In this document: positions 8,948 through 17,632 of the stretch, piece after piece | Layout: each line of letters begins with the position of its first letter | How positions within the stretch are numbered: the stretch's first letter is position 1 | NCBI GenBank assembly: GCA_937870855.1 | Contig: CALMWT010000012.1 | Location: 77,170-123,476 of the forward strand | Reading direction: 5' to 3' | From: an uncultured Taibaiella sp. | GTDB lineage: Bacteria; Bacteroidota; Bacteroidia; Chitinophagales; Chitinophagaceae | Length of the DNA: 46,307 nt | Program-made: the position numbers and the translations under genes | Notes under the pieces: model-generated | Told to the model about the DNA's origin: nothing | Databases searched by the model: none | What the model saw: only the letters and a program-made list of their open reading frames with translations

Positions 8948-10294
8948 TTGAAGATTATCTTTTGCCTGAACCATTTCCTTCCGCAGCAGGTAGCGGGTAC
9001 TGAGATATATACATTCTCCCTCATGAAGGAGCTGCAAAAGCGTCATGTAGAATGTATAGCGCTCATTCCGAATTATGAAAAGACTATTAATAGTACCTAT
9101 TGGATTGACGGAATAAGGGTGGTGCAATATGCTGAGCCTTCCATTCTTGACCGAGAGCTTTTTATGGGTAAGAGAGTGCCTGATGGAATCAAGGCTTTTC
9201 AGGAAGTACTTCAGGCAGAACGTCCTGACATTGTACATTTTCAGGAAGTAGCAGGCGGTAATGGACTGACCTTATTTCACCTTAAAGTTGCTAAAGAACA
9301 GGGTGCAAAAGTCGTGATGACTTTTCATCTTGCAGGTTATTCATGCCGCACAGGCGATCTGATGTTTAAACAACAGACACTTTGCGATGGCATTATAGAT
9401 GAACATCGTTGCAGCCTTTGTTTCCTCCACCATAAGGGTTACGAAAGCATTAGCACACCCGTAGCAAAAGTTTCTGCCGCTTTATTCAAAGTGGGTTTAG
9501 ATACTTCTTCTATTCCCAATCGCATAGGTACCTCACTTTCTTTTCACTTTTTGATAAAAGAACTACGCAATAATCTGTTGCAAATAGCCGCCATTTCAGA
9601 TAAAGTTGTTTCCCTTACTCATTGGTATTACGATATTCTGATAAAAAATGGAATAGATGCACAGAAACTTACCGTTATCACTCAGGGACTTCCCCTAAAA
9701 GATACTAGCGTAGTTGCTAAGAGGCCTGATAAAATTGTACCGCTTCGACTGATTTTTATCGGAAGAATTACACCTCTAAAAGGTGTTCATTTATTAATAG
9801 AAGCATTCGGGGAAATTGACCCGCTAACAGTAAGCCTTCATATCTACGGATCCACAACAGACCAGCAATATGAGAAGCAATGCAAGATTGCGAGTGTATC
9901 TATGCCAAATGTGAAATGGATGGGACAACTGGAGCAGGCACAGGTTATTCCTACCATGCAACGGTATCATGCTTTGTGTCTTCCTTCTACTTTCTCCGAA
10001 ATGTCTCCGTTGGTAATACAAGAAGCTTTTGCTGCAGGAATCCCGGTAGTTGCAAGCAACATCTATGGAAACGCAGAGCAGGTAAAGGATGGAGAAAACG
10101 GATTGTTGTTTGCCTTCAATGATGCTATTGCGCTGCGGGAGCGAATAATGCAACTTATACAACAACCTACTTTGTTGGAACATTTGACCGCAGGTATTCT
10201 TACTCCGCGAAGTTTTGGTGCTGTAGCCGACGAATACCAGCAGCTTTATTTCAATCTTTTGTCTTCTGCGCCTTCTGTTCAACCTTTGGCATAG
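8948..10294 (+). CDS. Glycosyltransferase family 4 (TTG start)
   Basis: 448 residues. The reading begins KIIFCLNHFLPQQVAGTEIY, a normal GT4 N-terminus, and no ATG lies near it. The TTG at 8948, two bases after the previous stop, is therefore the probable start. The middle carries a cysteine-rich stretch (CRTGDLMF, CDGIIDEHRCSLC), possibly a metal site and unusual for the family. The C-terminal donor domain has FIGRITPLKGVHLLIEAF and PSTFSEMSPLVIQEAF with the E-x7-E motif. Confidence 0.86.
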   Translation: MKIIFCLNHFLPQQVAGTEIYTFSLMKELQKRHVECIALIPNYEKTINSTYWIDGIRVVQYAEPSILDRELFMGKRVPDGIKAFQEVLQAERPDIVHFQEVAGGNGLTLFHLKVAKEQGAKVVMTFHLAGYSCRTGDLMFKQQTLCDGIIDEHRCSLCFLHHKGYESISTPVAKVSAALFKVGLDTSSIPNRIGTSLSFHFLIKELRNNLLQIAAISDKVVSLTHWYYDILIKNGIDAQKLTVITQGLPLKDTSVVAKRPDKIVPLRLIFIGRITPLKGVHLLIEAFGEIDPLTVSLHIYGSTTDQQYEKQCKIASVSMPNVKWMGQLEQAQVIPTMQRYHALCLPSTFSEMSPLVIQEAFAAGIPVVASNIYGNAEQVKDGENGLLFAFNDAIALRERIMQLIQQPTLLEHLTAGILTPRSFGAVADEYQQLYFNLLSSAPSVQPLA

Positions 10295-10299
10295 CTATC

Positions 10300-10998
10300 A
10301 TGCATCTCAACGGTCAATTGCTTTTCAAGAAATACCTTCAATCAGAGTTTTTCTCCGGAGCAAAAATACTTGAGTTAGCACCGGCATTGTTTCCTTCCTA
10401 TTATGAACAGGAAGTTAATGATCCCAGTATTGAATGGTTTGGATTGGATGTTCGAACAGGTTTTATTGAAGATCAAAGTGCTAATATGCGTTTTGTATTA
10501 AGTGATCACGAGTTTACTTATCCATTTGAAGACAATTATTTCGATTTGATTTTTTCCGATCAGGTAATTGCACATGTGCGTTATCCGTGGGTATGGTTAG
10601 CCGAATTGAAGCGAATTGTAAAGCCTGGAGGAAGGATAATGACCATCGGCACAGCGAGCTGGCCTCCTTGTCCCTCACCAATTGATTGCTGGCGGATTTT
10701 TCCTGATGGCATGAAGAACCTGAATGATTTTGTGGGGCTTGAAACTCAGTTCTGTATTTGCGAAAGCGCAGAGTATGAGTATTACCAAGTGCCTCGCAGT
10801 TTGGAAAACGTGCCGAATGCTATAAACCGAAACACAGGATTTGGCTTTACACAGCAGGCAGAAAAAGTAAATAGACTAAAACTTTCCCTAAATAAATGGA
10901 TGCAGCATGTGCCCTATCTCAGAGCTTTGCTAAATCCCGTTTGCATGGCTTATGACACCGTTACGATTGCGGTTAAGAAACAGACTGAAATAAACTGA
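10300..10998 (+). CDS. Class I SAM-dependent methyltransferase
   Basis: 232 residues. AKILELAPALFPSYY stands where the SAM-binding motif I lies, and WFGLDVRTG ends strand 2. FPFDIIF-like sequence is present as NYFDLIFSDQVIAHV, and LKRIVKPGGRIMTIG is motif post-III. This is a Methyltransf_11-like fold. The glycine-rich loop of motif I is reduced (ELAPAL), which is odd but seen in sugar methyltransferases. The stop shares a base with the ATG of the next GT4 gene. Confidence 0.78.
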   Translation: MHLNGQLLFKKYLQSEFFSGAKILELAPALFPSYYEQEVNDPSIEWFGLDVRTGFIEDQSANMRFVLSDHEFTYPFEDNYFDLIFSDQVIAHVRYPWVWLAELKRIVKPGGRIMTIGTASWPPCPSPIDCWRIFPDGMKNLNDFVGLETQFCICESAEYEYYQVPRSLENVPNAINRNTGFGFTQQAEKVNRLKLSLNKWMQHVPYLRALLNPVCMAYDTVTIAVKKQTEIN

Positions 10999-12020
10999 TG
11001 AAGATTTTAATTGTTATGGATCCGGGAATTCTTGTGCCTCCAAAAGGTTACGGCGGGCATGAGCGTTTAGTGGAAATGTTTGCTAAAGAATATGTGCGGC
11101 GCGGTCATGAAGTACACCTGCTTGTCACTAAAGGATCGTATGTAGAAGGTTGTACAATCCATCCCTTAGGGGAAGAAGGATTTCCTCCTTCACGCGAGGA
11201 AGCAACTGCTGCTGTATGGAGAGCCTGGAGATTTATTTGGGAACACCGAAGATCTTTTGACCTGATTCATAATTTCGGAAGACTATTTTACCTACTGCCG
11301 GTATTAAATTATTCCGTAAAAAAGATCATGACCTATGGCAGGGAGATTAGCAAGCGCAACATTCAGTATGTAAATAAGCTGCCCACAAAAAATCTGATTT
11401 TTACCGGTTGCAGTACAGACCTGATTTCAAGAGGTGGATTAATCGGGCATTGGGAAACGGTTTTTAATGCTATTGATTTTTCGAAATACACCTTGAATGT
11501 GAACTTGTCAGCAGATGCGCCGCTTATGTTTCTTGGTAGAATCGAGGAAATAAAGGGCTGTCATACAGCAATAAAAGTGGCGAAAGCATTGAACCGACGG
11601 CTGATTATAGCAGGTAATCGCTCTCCACTTACTGAAGAGCAGGTGTACTTTGAACAACAGGTAGCGCCGCATATAGATGGGTCGCGCATTATGTATGTAG
11701 GTCAGGTAAATGACGAACAAAAAAATCACTACTTGCAGCGATCAGCAGCTTTGCTTTTTCCTATAGAATGGAATGAGCCATTTGGAATGGTGATGGCAGA
11801 GGCGATGGCTTGTGGCACTCCGGTTATCGCTTTTCGGCGTGGTTCGGTGGATGAGGTGGTGGAAGAAGGGATTACAGGCTTCAAGGTAAAGACCATGCAG
11901 GAAATGATTGAGGCAGTGAAGAAAATCCAAATGATTGACCGGCAGTATTGCCGGCAGAGTGCAGAAGAAAGGTTTGATGTGAAGGTTATTGCTAAACGTT
12001 ATCTAACGCTGCACAAATGA
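10998..12020 (+). CDS. Glycosyltransferase family 4
   Basis: 340 residues. VPPKGYGGHERLVEMF is the N-terminal acceptor/donor loop typical of WcaI/WbnH-like GT4 enzymes. FLGRIEEIKGCHTAIKVAK and FPIEWNEPFGMVMAEAMACG carry the C-terminal donor-binding E-x7-E motif. It is shorter than many GT4 proteins but complete. It overlaps the previous stop by one base and the next start by four (ATGA). Confidence 0.88.
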   Translation: MKILIVMDPGILVPPKGYGGHERLVEMFAKEYVRRGHEVHLLVTKGSYVEGCTIHPLGEEGFPPSREEATAAVWRAWRFIWEHRRSFDLIHNFGRLFYLLPVLNYSVKKIMTYGREISKRNIQYVNKLPTKNLIFTGCSTDLISRGGLIGHWETVFNAIDFSKYTLNVNLSADAPLMFLGRIEEIKGCHTAIKVAKALNRRLIIAGNRSPLTEEQVYFEQQVAPHIDGSRIMYVGQVNDEQKNHYLQRSAALLFPIEWNEPFGMVMAEAMACGTPVIAFRRGSVDEVVEEGITGFKVKTMQEMIEAVKKIQMIDRQYCRQSAEERFDVKVIAKRYLTLHK

Positions 12021-12727
12021 ACGTTTTAAAAAAGTTACTCCCCGATTCTTTTAAAAGAAATATAAAAGAGCAATTGGGAGTTCCCTCAATGCGCTGGAGT
12101 TTGCAAAACCTGAAAAAATTAGGTTTCAGTCCAAAAGCTGCTTTGGATATTGGGGCCTATAAGGGTGAGTGGACGAATGAGTTTTTGGTGGTTTTTCCGG
12201 ATACAGAGGTATTGATGATCGAAGCCCAAACATCGAAAGCAGAAGGATTGCGACAGCTATGCGATAAAAATAGAAATGTACGCTGTCATATTGGTTTATT
12301 GGGTGCAAAAGAGGGAGATGAGGTAGTTTTCTCCGAGGATGAAACAGCCAGTTTTGTAGATAGAGATAAGACTACCAATGGAAAAATCCGAAAGACAGAA
12401 ACCGTGGACAGCATTTTGAAAAAACATGGCTTCCCGACCCCGGATTTTCTTAAGCTGGATGTTCAAGGATATGAACTGGATGTTCTGACAGGCTCCGAAG
12501 ATGCATTAAGCCATGTGTCGTTTTGCCTTTTGGAAGTTGCTCTACTCGATTATGGGAAAGGCAATCCACTGCTTCTGGATGTTATAAGCTTTATGGACAG
12601 TCGTGGATTTCAGGCTTACGATATTTTACAATTGATGCGCAGACCTTATGACAAAGCACTGGATCAAATGGATATGTTGTTCATCAGGAAAGACTCAATT
12701 TTAATTAAAGAGAAACGCTGGAGCTAA
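12017..12727 (+). CDS. FkbM-family methyltransferase
   Basis: 236 residues. ALDIGAYKGEWTNEFLVVF is the SAM-binding motif I, VLMIEAQTS is strand 2 and FLKLDVQGYELDVLTG is the FkbM LDVxGxE motif. It is the third FkbM enzyme in the locus and probably O-methylates a sugar. Its ATG lies in the stop of the GT4 gene. The following MBOAT gene starts six bases after its stop, so it probably belongs to the same mRNA. Confidence 0.87.
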   Translation: MNVLKKLLPDSFKRNIKEQLGVPSMRWSLQNLKKLGFSPKAALDIGAYKGEWTNEFLVVFPDTEVLMIEAQTSKAEGLRQLCDKNRNVRCHIGLLGAKEGDEVVFSEDETASFVDRDKTTNGKIRKTETVDSILKKHGFPTPDFLKLDVQGYELDVLTGSEDALSHVSFCLLEVALLDYGKGNPLLLDVISFMDSRGFQAYDILQLMRRPYDKALDQMDMLFIRKDSILIKEKRWS

Positions 12728-12733
12728 CTTTTT

Positions 12734-14179
12734 ATGCTATTCAACTCCCTTGAGTTCCTGGTTTTTTTTCCGATAGTTACGGCGTTGTATTTTCTATTGC
12801 CTCATCGCTGGCGTTGGTTGCATTTACTTACCGCAAGCTGCATTTTCTATATGGCTTTCGTGCCGGTTTACATTCTCATTCTTTTCTTCACAATTATTAT
12901 TGATTACATAGCTGGAATATGGATAGAAGGTACAGCCGATAAGCGTAGGCAAAAACGGTTTTTGATATTAAGCCTTATTGCAAATATTGGAGTACTGGCA
13001 GTATTTAAATACTATAATTTTTTCATTGACAACATGAATGAGCTGTTGATGGGGCTTAATATCGCTACAAAGCCCATGCCCTTCCTGTCAATCCTTTTAC
13101 CCATCGGGTTGTCGTTTCATACTTTCCAGGCCATGAGCTATACGATTGAGGTCTATCGGGGAAATCAAAAAGCGGAAAGACATTTTGGTATCTATGCTTT
13201 GTACGTGATGTTTTATCCACAGCTGGTTGCAGGACCAATTGAGCGCCCGCAAAATCTCTTGAACCAATTTCGTGAAAAGCATCAATTCGACAGTCAACAA
13301 TTTTTGGACGGTTTACGACTTATGCTTTGGGGTTTTTTTAAAAAGTTGGTGATTGCTGATCGCTTGTCTATATATGTGGATACTGTCTTCAACCAACCTC
13401 AAAACTATCATTACGGTAATCTTATCATTGCTACGTTATTTTTCACAATTCAGATTTATTGCGACTTTTCAGGATATTCAGATATTGCCATCGGTGCAGC
13501 CCGGACTATGGGTTTTAAGCTGATGACAAACTTTAATCGTCCCTATTTTGCAAGAAGTATTCAGGAGTTTTGGAAACGATGGCATATTTCATTATCCACC
13601 TGGTTTAAAGATTACGTTTTCATTCCGCTTGGTGGTAGCCGCCGCAACCTTCGCAAAACCTGCATTAATATTTCTATTGTTTTTTTGCTAAGCGGATTGT
13701 GGCATGGTGCCAACTGGACTTTTATTGCCTGGGGTGCGTTGCATGCCTTCTTTATGGTGTGCTATTTAACCTACAAACACTATGATAAAAAGCAGAATGC
13801 TTCCACTGGGTTTAGTTTCATTAGTATCGGTTTCACTTTTTTATTAGTAGCACTTGCGTGGATTTTTTTCAGAGCAAATAATGTTGCAGATGCTTTTTTG
13901 ATGGTAAAGCATATTGTTACTGGCTATAGTGGGGTTCCGTTTCAAATGGTACTGAAAAATGTAGCGAACAATTACTCAATTGTTTTTACCAACGCGGGTC
14001 TCATCGTTTCAGGATTAATGATTGCTCTGATGTTTTTGTTAGAGAAGAAATTGCCATCGAACCTTTTCGTGATGAATAAAAAGCCGGTGACTGATGTAGC
14101 ATTTTGTTCGGTTATTTTGTCGCTCATTATTCTCTTCGGTGTTTTTCAAAATCAAAGCTTCATTTATTTTCAGTTTTAA
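12734..14179 (+). CDS. MBOAT-family O-acyltransferase (AlgI-like)
   Basis: 481 residues with about ten hydrophobic segments, an integral inner-membrane protein. The start (MLFNSLEFLVFFPIV) and LSIYVDTVFNQPQNY are typical of the AlgI/PatA branch. FWKRWHISLSTWFKDYVFIP is the signature block. SGLWHGANWTFIAWG contains the conserved histidine expected in the acyl-transfer tunnel. These proteins pass an acyl group, usually acetyl, across the membrane to a periplasmic SGNH partner that esterifies a glycan. The next gene is such a partner and starts within the stop codon of this one. Confidence 0.93.
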   Translation: MLFNSLEFLVFFPIVTALYFLLPHRWRWLHLLTASCIFYMAFVPVYILILFFTIIIDYIAGIWIEGTADKRRQKRFLILSLIANIGVLAVFKYYNFFIDNMNELLMGLNIATKPMPFLSILLPIGLSFHTFQAMSYTIEVYRGNQKAERHFGIYALYVMFYPQLVAGPIERPQNLLNQFREKHQFDSQQFLDGLRLMLWGFFKKLVIADRLSIYVDTVFNQPQNYHYGNLIIATLFFTIQIYCDFSGYSDIAIGAARTMGFKLMTNFNRPYFARSIQEFWKRWHISLSTWFKDYVFIPLGGSRRNLRKTCINISIVFLLSGLWHGANWTFIAWGALHAFFMVCYLTYKHYDKKQNASTGFSFISIGFTFLLVALAWIFFRANNVADAFLMVKHIVTGYSGVPFQMVLKNVANNYSIVFTNAGLIVSGLMIALMFLLEKKLPSNLFVMNKKPVTDVAFCSVILSLIILFGVFQNQSFIYFQF

Positions 14180-15120
14180 TGAAGAACCCTGTCGTAAGAG
14201 TTATCATCTCTGTGCTCTTTGCTGCATTGATTTGTCAGGGGGCGTGGTGGTTTCTGAAGCCGTGCTTTGACCGTTATCATACCCATATCAACGGGAAGCT
14301 GACCGAGCTTTTTTTGAACGATACCCGCCATGATATTTTGTTTATCGGATCTTCAAAAACACACTCAAATATTCACCCAGGAGTGATTGATAGCATTTGC
14401 AGCGTCAACTCTTTCAACGCAGGTTTAGATGGTATTTCTTTGTTTGAATATAAAATGATTCTTGAAGCCTATCTCTTGCGTCATCCTGCACCCAAAATGG
14501 TAGTACTGAGTTTCGATCTTCATTCGTTTAACGGTAAGAGCGAGTTTTATGATCCGGTGCAATACCTGCCCTTTGTAAAAAATAAGGTGATTGACACTAC
14601 TCTTTCTAACAATGGACATCCAACTACGATCTTCCGCATATTTCCCTTTCTTGCCCTGACCAAATATTCAGACGATCAAAAATTGGTTGAAGTGATAAAA
14701 AGCATGCTTGGTAAAAATGATATTGCACTAGGCGACTTTGAATACAAAGGTTATTTATCCAATTCAGATTCTGTGCTGAGTAATCCTGATTTTCCTATTC
14801 AAGCTCAAAATACCACACCCAATGGTCTGGCCTTTTTTAAGGATATTATCGCAACTTGCCAGGAAAAATCCATACAATTGGTAGTGATTTACCCGCCGGA
14901 ATTTGAAGCAAGAATTGTGAGATTAACACCCAATGCTTCCGCTATTCTCTCGACGATACATCAAATTTCGGAAGCAAACAACATAAGTTTCTTTCGGCAC
15001 GACAGTCTGCAACTGCGCAACGATGTAACCAATTTTAGAAATACCGGACATTTGAATAAGAAAGGCGCGGTGGTTTATTCGCAGATTTTGGCTACACAGT
15101 TAAAGGAATTGATACATTAG
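14179..15120 (+). CDS. SGNH-hydrolase-like protein, partner of the MBOAT acyltransferase
   Basis: 313 residues from the ATG at 14179, which overlaps the MBOAT stop (TAATG). A longer reading from 14104 would lie inside the MBOAT gene and is rejected. One N-terminal membrane anchor (VRVIISVLFAALICQGAWWF) places the rest in the periplasm. ILFIGSSKTHSNIHP resembles the serine block of the AlgJ/AlgX/DltD-like SGNH fold. A C-terminal NTGHLNKKGA supplies the histidine. The aspartate normally three residues before that histidine is replaced (N-T-G-H). It probably transfers acyl groups delivered by AlgI-like MBOAT to the polymer. Confidence 0.75.
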   Translation: MKNPVVRVIISVLFAALICQGAWWFLKPCFDRYHTHINGKLTELFLNDTRHDILFIGSSKTHSNIHPGVIDSICSVNSFNAGLDGISLFEYKMILEAYLLRHPAPKMVVLSFDLHSFNGKSEFYDPVQYLPFVKNKVIDTTLSNNGHPTTIFRIFPFLALTKYSDDQKLVEVIKSMLGKNDIALGDFEYKGYLSNSDSVLSNPDFPIQAQNTTPNGLAFFKDIIATCQEKSIQLVVIYPPEFEARIVRLTPNASAILSTIHQISEANNISFFRHDSLQLRNDVTNFRNTGHLNKKGAVVYSQILATQLKELIH

Positions 15121-15140
15121 AGTTGGAGCGCAGAGAAGGG

Positions 15141-16367
15141 TTGAAAAAAATTGTTTTAGTTTCCTCTGGTCAGCCGGGTGGTAACCCACGGCTGGTAAAG
15201 GAAGCAACGGCATTATCTGAAGCAGGATATGCGGTGACTGTAATTTATTGCCGGCTATCCCCTTGGGCAGATGCTTACGATGAAGAATTGTTTCATAAGT
15301 ATCCGGAAATTCATTGGATTGCAATAGGCTATCATCCATTCAAGGATAAATGGAGAAATTTAGCCGCCAGACTTCGGCAAAAAATATATAAGAATCTGAA
15401 TTTACTGCTGTCAGTGAATCCAACAGTGGCAATTCGTTCAATGGTACTTTATAGCCAGGAGTTAACAGCGGCAGCAAAAAAACACAAAGCCGATCTTTAT
15501 ATCGGACACAACCTCGGTGCTTTGCCGGCTGTTGTAGCGGCAGCGAAAAAACATAAAGCCCTCGCTACTTTCGATTTTGAAGATTATCATCGAGGAGAAG
15601 ATAAAGAAGGGTCTCTGCACTGGAGAAATGTAAAGATTGTAGAAGACAGTTTAGTTCCTCACCTTGCTTGTGCCACTGCTGCAAGTCCATTGATTGCGGA
15701 TGCATATAAAGAACATTATCCTTCTCTTGAGGTTACAAACATCAACAATTGCTTTCCGCTTAAATACAGGGGTGGAAATACATCGAGTTTACCAGCCAGC
15801 CCCCTTAAATTGTTTTGGTTCTCTCAATTTGTAGGAAAGAACAGAGGACTGGAAACCGTGATAGAAGCAATAGGAAAACCCCGAGATCGGCAAGTCTCTC
15901 TAAGCCTTTTAGGGAATGCAGATGAGGAAATAAAAAGCTACTTTCTTGATCTTGGAAAATCTCACGGACTAAGAAGCGATCAGATTGTTTTTCTCTCACC
16001 CGTAAGCGAAGCAGAGATAGTAAAGACGGCTGCACAACATCACATTGGGTTAGCCTGTGAAGTGCCTCATATAATGAATCGTGAACTCTGTCTTACCAAC
16101 AAGATCTTTATGTATTTGCTGGCGGGTAATGCTATTGTATTTACTAATACCAAAGCACAACAGAATTTTCTCGAAGAACATCCAGAAATTGGAAAAAGTT
16201 ACGACCCTCACAACGCTGAGCAACTTGCCAATATTCTCAACCACTATGTGGAGGACGATGTATTACTGAAGTCCCATCGTGGAGTTGCTTACAAATTGGG
16301 AGTATCTATGAATTGGGACAGTGAATGCAAAATATTTTTGAATGAAGTAAAGAAAGCCCTTAGTTGA
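15141..16367 (+). CDS. GT-B fold glycosyltransferase (GT4-like)
   Basis: 408 residues if started at the TTG at 15141, giving LKKIVLVSSGQPGGNPRLVKEA, a usual beginning for this group. A TTG at 15123 would add six residues. LKLFWFSQFVGKNRGLETVIEA and NRELCLTNKIFMYLLAGNAI sit where the donor domain of GT4-like enzymes lies. The classical E-x7-E is weak, so the family call is less firm. YIGHNLGALPAVVAAA belongs to the N-terminal domain. The stop overlaps the next start. Confidence 0.75.
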   Translation: MKKIVLVSSGQPGGNPRLVKEATALSEAGYAVTVIYCRLSPWADAYDEELFHKYPEIHWIAIGYHPFKDKWRNLAARLRQKIYKNLNLLLSVNPTVAIRSMVLYSQELTAAAKKHKADLYIGHNLGALPAVVAAAKKHKALATFDFEDYHRGEDKEGSLHWRNVKIVEDSLVPHLACATAASPLIADAYKEHYPSLEVTNINNCFPLKYRGGNTSSLPASPLKLFWFSQFVGKNRGLETVIEAIGKPRDRQVSLSLLGNADEEIKSYFLDLGKSHGLRSDQIVFLSPVSEAEIVKTAAQHHIGLACEVPHIMNRELCLTNKIFMYLLAGNAIVFTNTKAQQNFLEEHPEIGKSYDPHNAEQLANILNHYVEDDVLLKSHRGVAYKLGVSMNWDSECKIFLNEVKKALS

Positions 16368-17632
16368 AAAAAATACTGATCATTACGCCACATTATCCGC
16401 CTTCCAATCTCGCAGCAGTGCATAGAAGTCGCCTGTTTGCACAGCATTTACCAGAATTTGGTTGGGAGCCGATAATATTAACTGTACATGAAGACTACTA
16501 CGAAGAAACCCTTGATTGGAACCTGCATAAACTTTTGCCGAAAGGACAACGGATTGAGAAAGTGAAAGCTTTTTCTGCAATTGCAGGGATTGGAGACCTT
16601 GGTTTGCGTGCTCTGGCGCATTTATATAAACGCGCACTACAATTAATCAGAAACGAAGAAGTTGAATTTTTATACATTCCCATTCCTTCTTTTTACAGCG
16701 CATTATTGGGACGATTGTTACATGAAAAAACGGATATAAAATATGGCGTTGATTACATAGACCCATGGGTCTATGAATTGACAGGCAATGAATCCAAGCA
16801 TTTTAAACATTGGCTAACTGTTAAGGTCGCAAAATTTTTGGAGCCAATTGCAGTAAAAAAGGCAAGTCTTATCACAGGGGTTGCAGAAGGTTATTATAAA
16901 GGTGTACAAGAGCGGAATCCACATTTGATTCGCCAAGCTGTTTTCGGAGCTATGCCTTATGGTGGGGAAAAGCGAGATCATGAAATGCTACATGAGCTTA
17001 CTTTGAAACCTTACCTTTTTGAAAAGAAGGAAGGAAAGATTCAATTGGTTTATGCAGGTGCTATGCTACCCAAAGCCTATCAACCGTTAGAAGCCATTTT
17101 TAAAGCCATTAGTGATACCAAAATTGCTTTTGAACAATTAGAAATTCATTTTATCGGTACCGGTAAGTCTGCAAATGATGAGAACGGCTATAACATAAAG
17201 CCGCTAGCAGAAAAATATAGTCTCTGGCAAACTATAATTTTTGAATATCCTAAACGCATACCTTACCTTGATGTACTGATTCACCTTGATAATGCAGATG
17301 GTGTATTTATCCTCGGTAGCACCGAACCGCACTATACACCGAGCAAAACTTACCAAGGCGTACTAAGCAAAAAGCCGATATTGGCTGTGCTACATGAACA
17401 AAGTTCGGCAGTAGAAATTCTAAAATTCGCAAATGTAGGGGTCGTACTTCCTTTTGATGGTGAAGCAGGTTTGTTGATAATTGAACAAACTTTCATGGCA
17501 ACCTGGACACAATATCAGGAAACGCTTCGTCTTTTCACCCCCCAGAGTGTAAACATGAAATCATTTGAAGAATACAGTGCGAGAGCTGTCACGAAATCTT
17601 TAGTGAATCTGCTAAATCAGTTTACTTCATGA
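16364..17632 (+). CDS. GT-B fold glycosyltransferase (GT4-like), TTG start
   Basis: 422 residues. The start codon is TTG at 16364, nested in the previous stop as TTGA. The following residues KKILIITPHYPPSNLAAVHRS form a typical N-terminal strand and loop of GT4-like transferases, and no in-frame ATG lies nearby. VDYIDPWVYELTG and a C-terminal HYTPSKTYQGVLSKKPILAV fit the two Rossmann domains. A strong E-x7-E is not obvious, so the enzyme is probably a diverged member. It shares its stop with the following ATG. Confidence 0.75.
   Translation: MKKILIITPHYPPSNLAAVHRSRLFAQHLPEFGWEPIILTVHEDYYEETLDWNLHKLLPKGQRIEKVKAFSAIAGIGDLGLRALAHLYKRALQLIRNEEVEFLYIPIPSFYSALLGRLLHEKTDIKYGVDYIDPWVYELTGNESKHFKHWLTVKVAKFLEPIAVKKASLITGVAEGYYKGVQERNPHLIRQAVFGAMPYGGEKRDHEMLHELTLKPYLFEKKEGKIQLVYAGAMLPKAYQPLEAIFKAISDTKIAFEQLEIHFIGTGKSANDENGYNIKPLAEKYSLWQTIIFEYPKRIPYLDVLIHLDNADGVFILGSTEPHYTPSKTYQGVLSKKPILAVLHEQSSAVEILKFANVGVVLPFDGEAGLLIIEQTFMATWTQYQETLRLFTPQSVNMKSFEEYSARAVTKSLVNLLNQFTS

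Noticed and set aside
9824..10282. 152-codon open frame on the minus strand
   Set aside because: Antisense to a well-supported GT4 gene and without protein-like motifs.
14104..14178. Longer start for the SGNH-like protein
   Set aside because: It lies within the MBOAT gene and would add non-family residues before a good membrane anchor.
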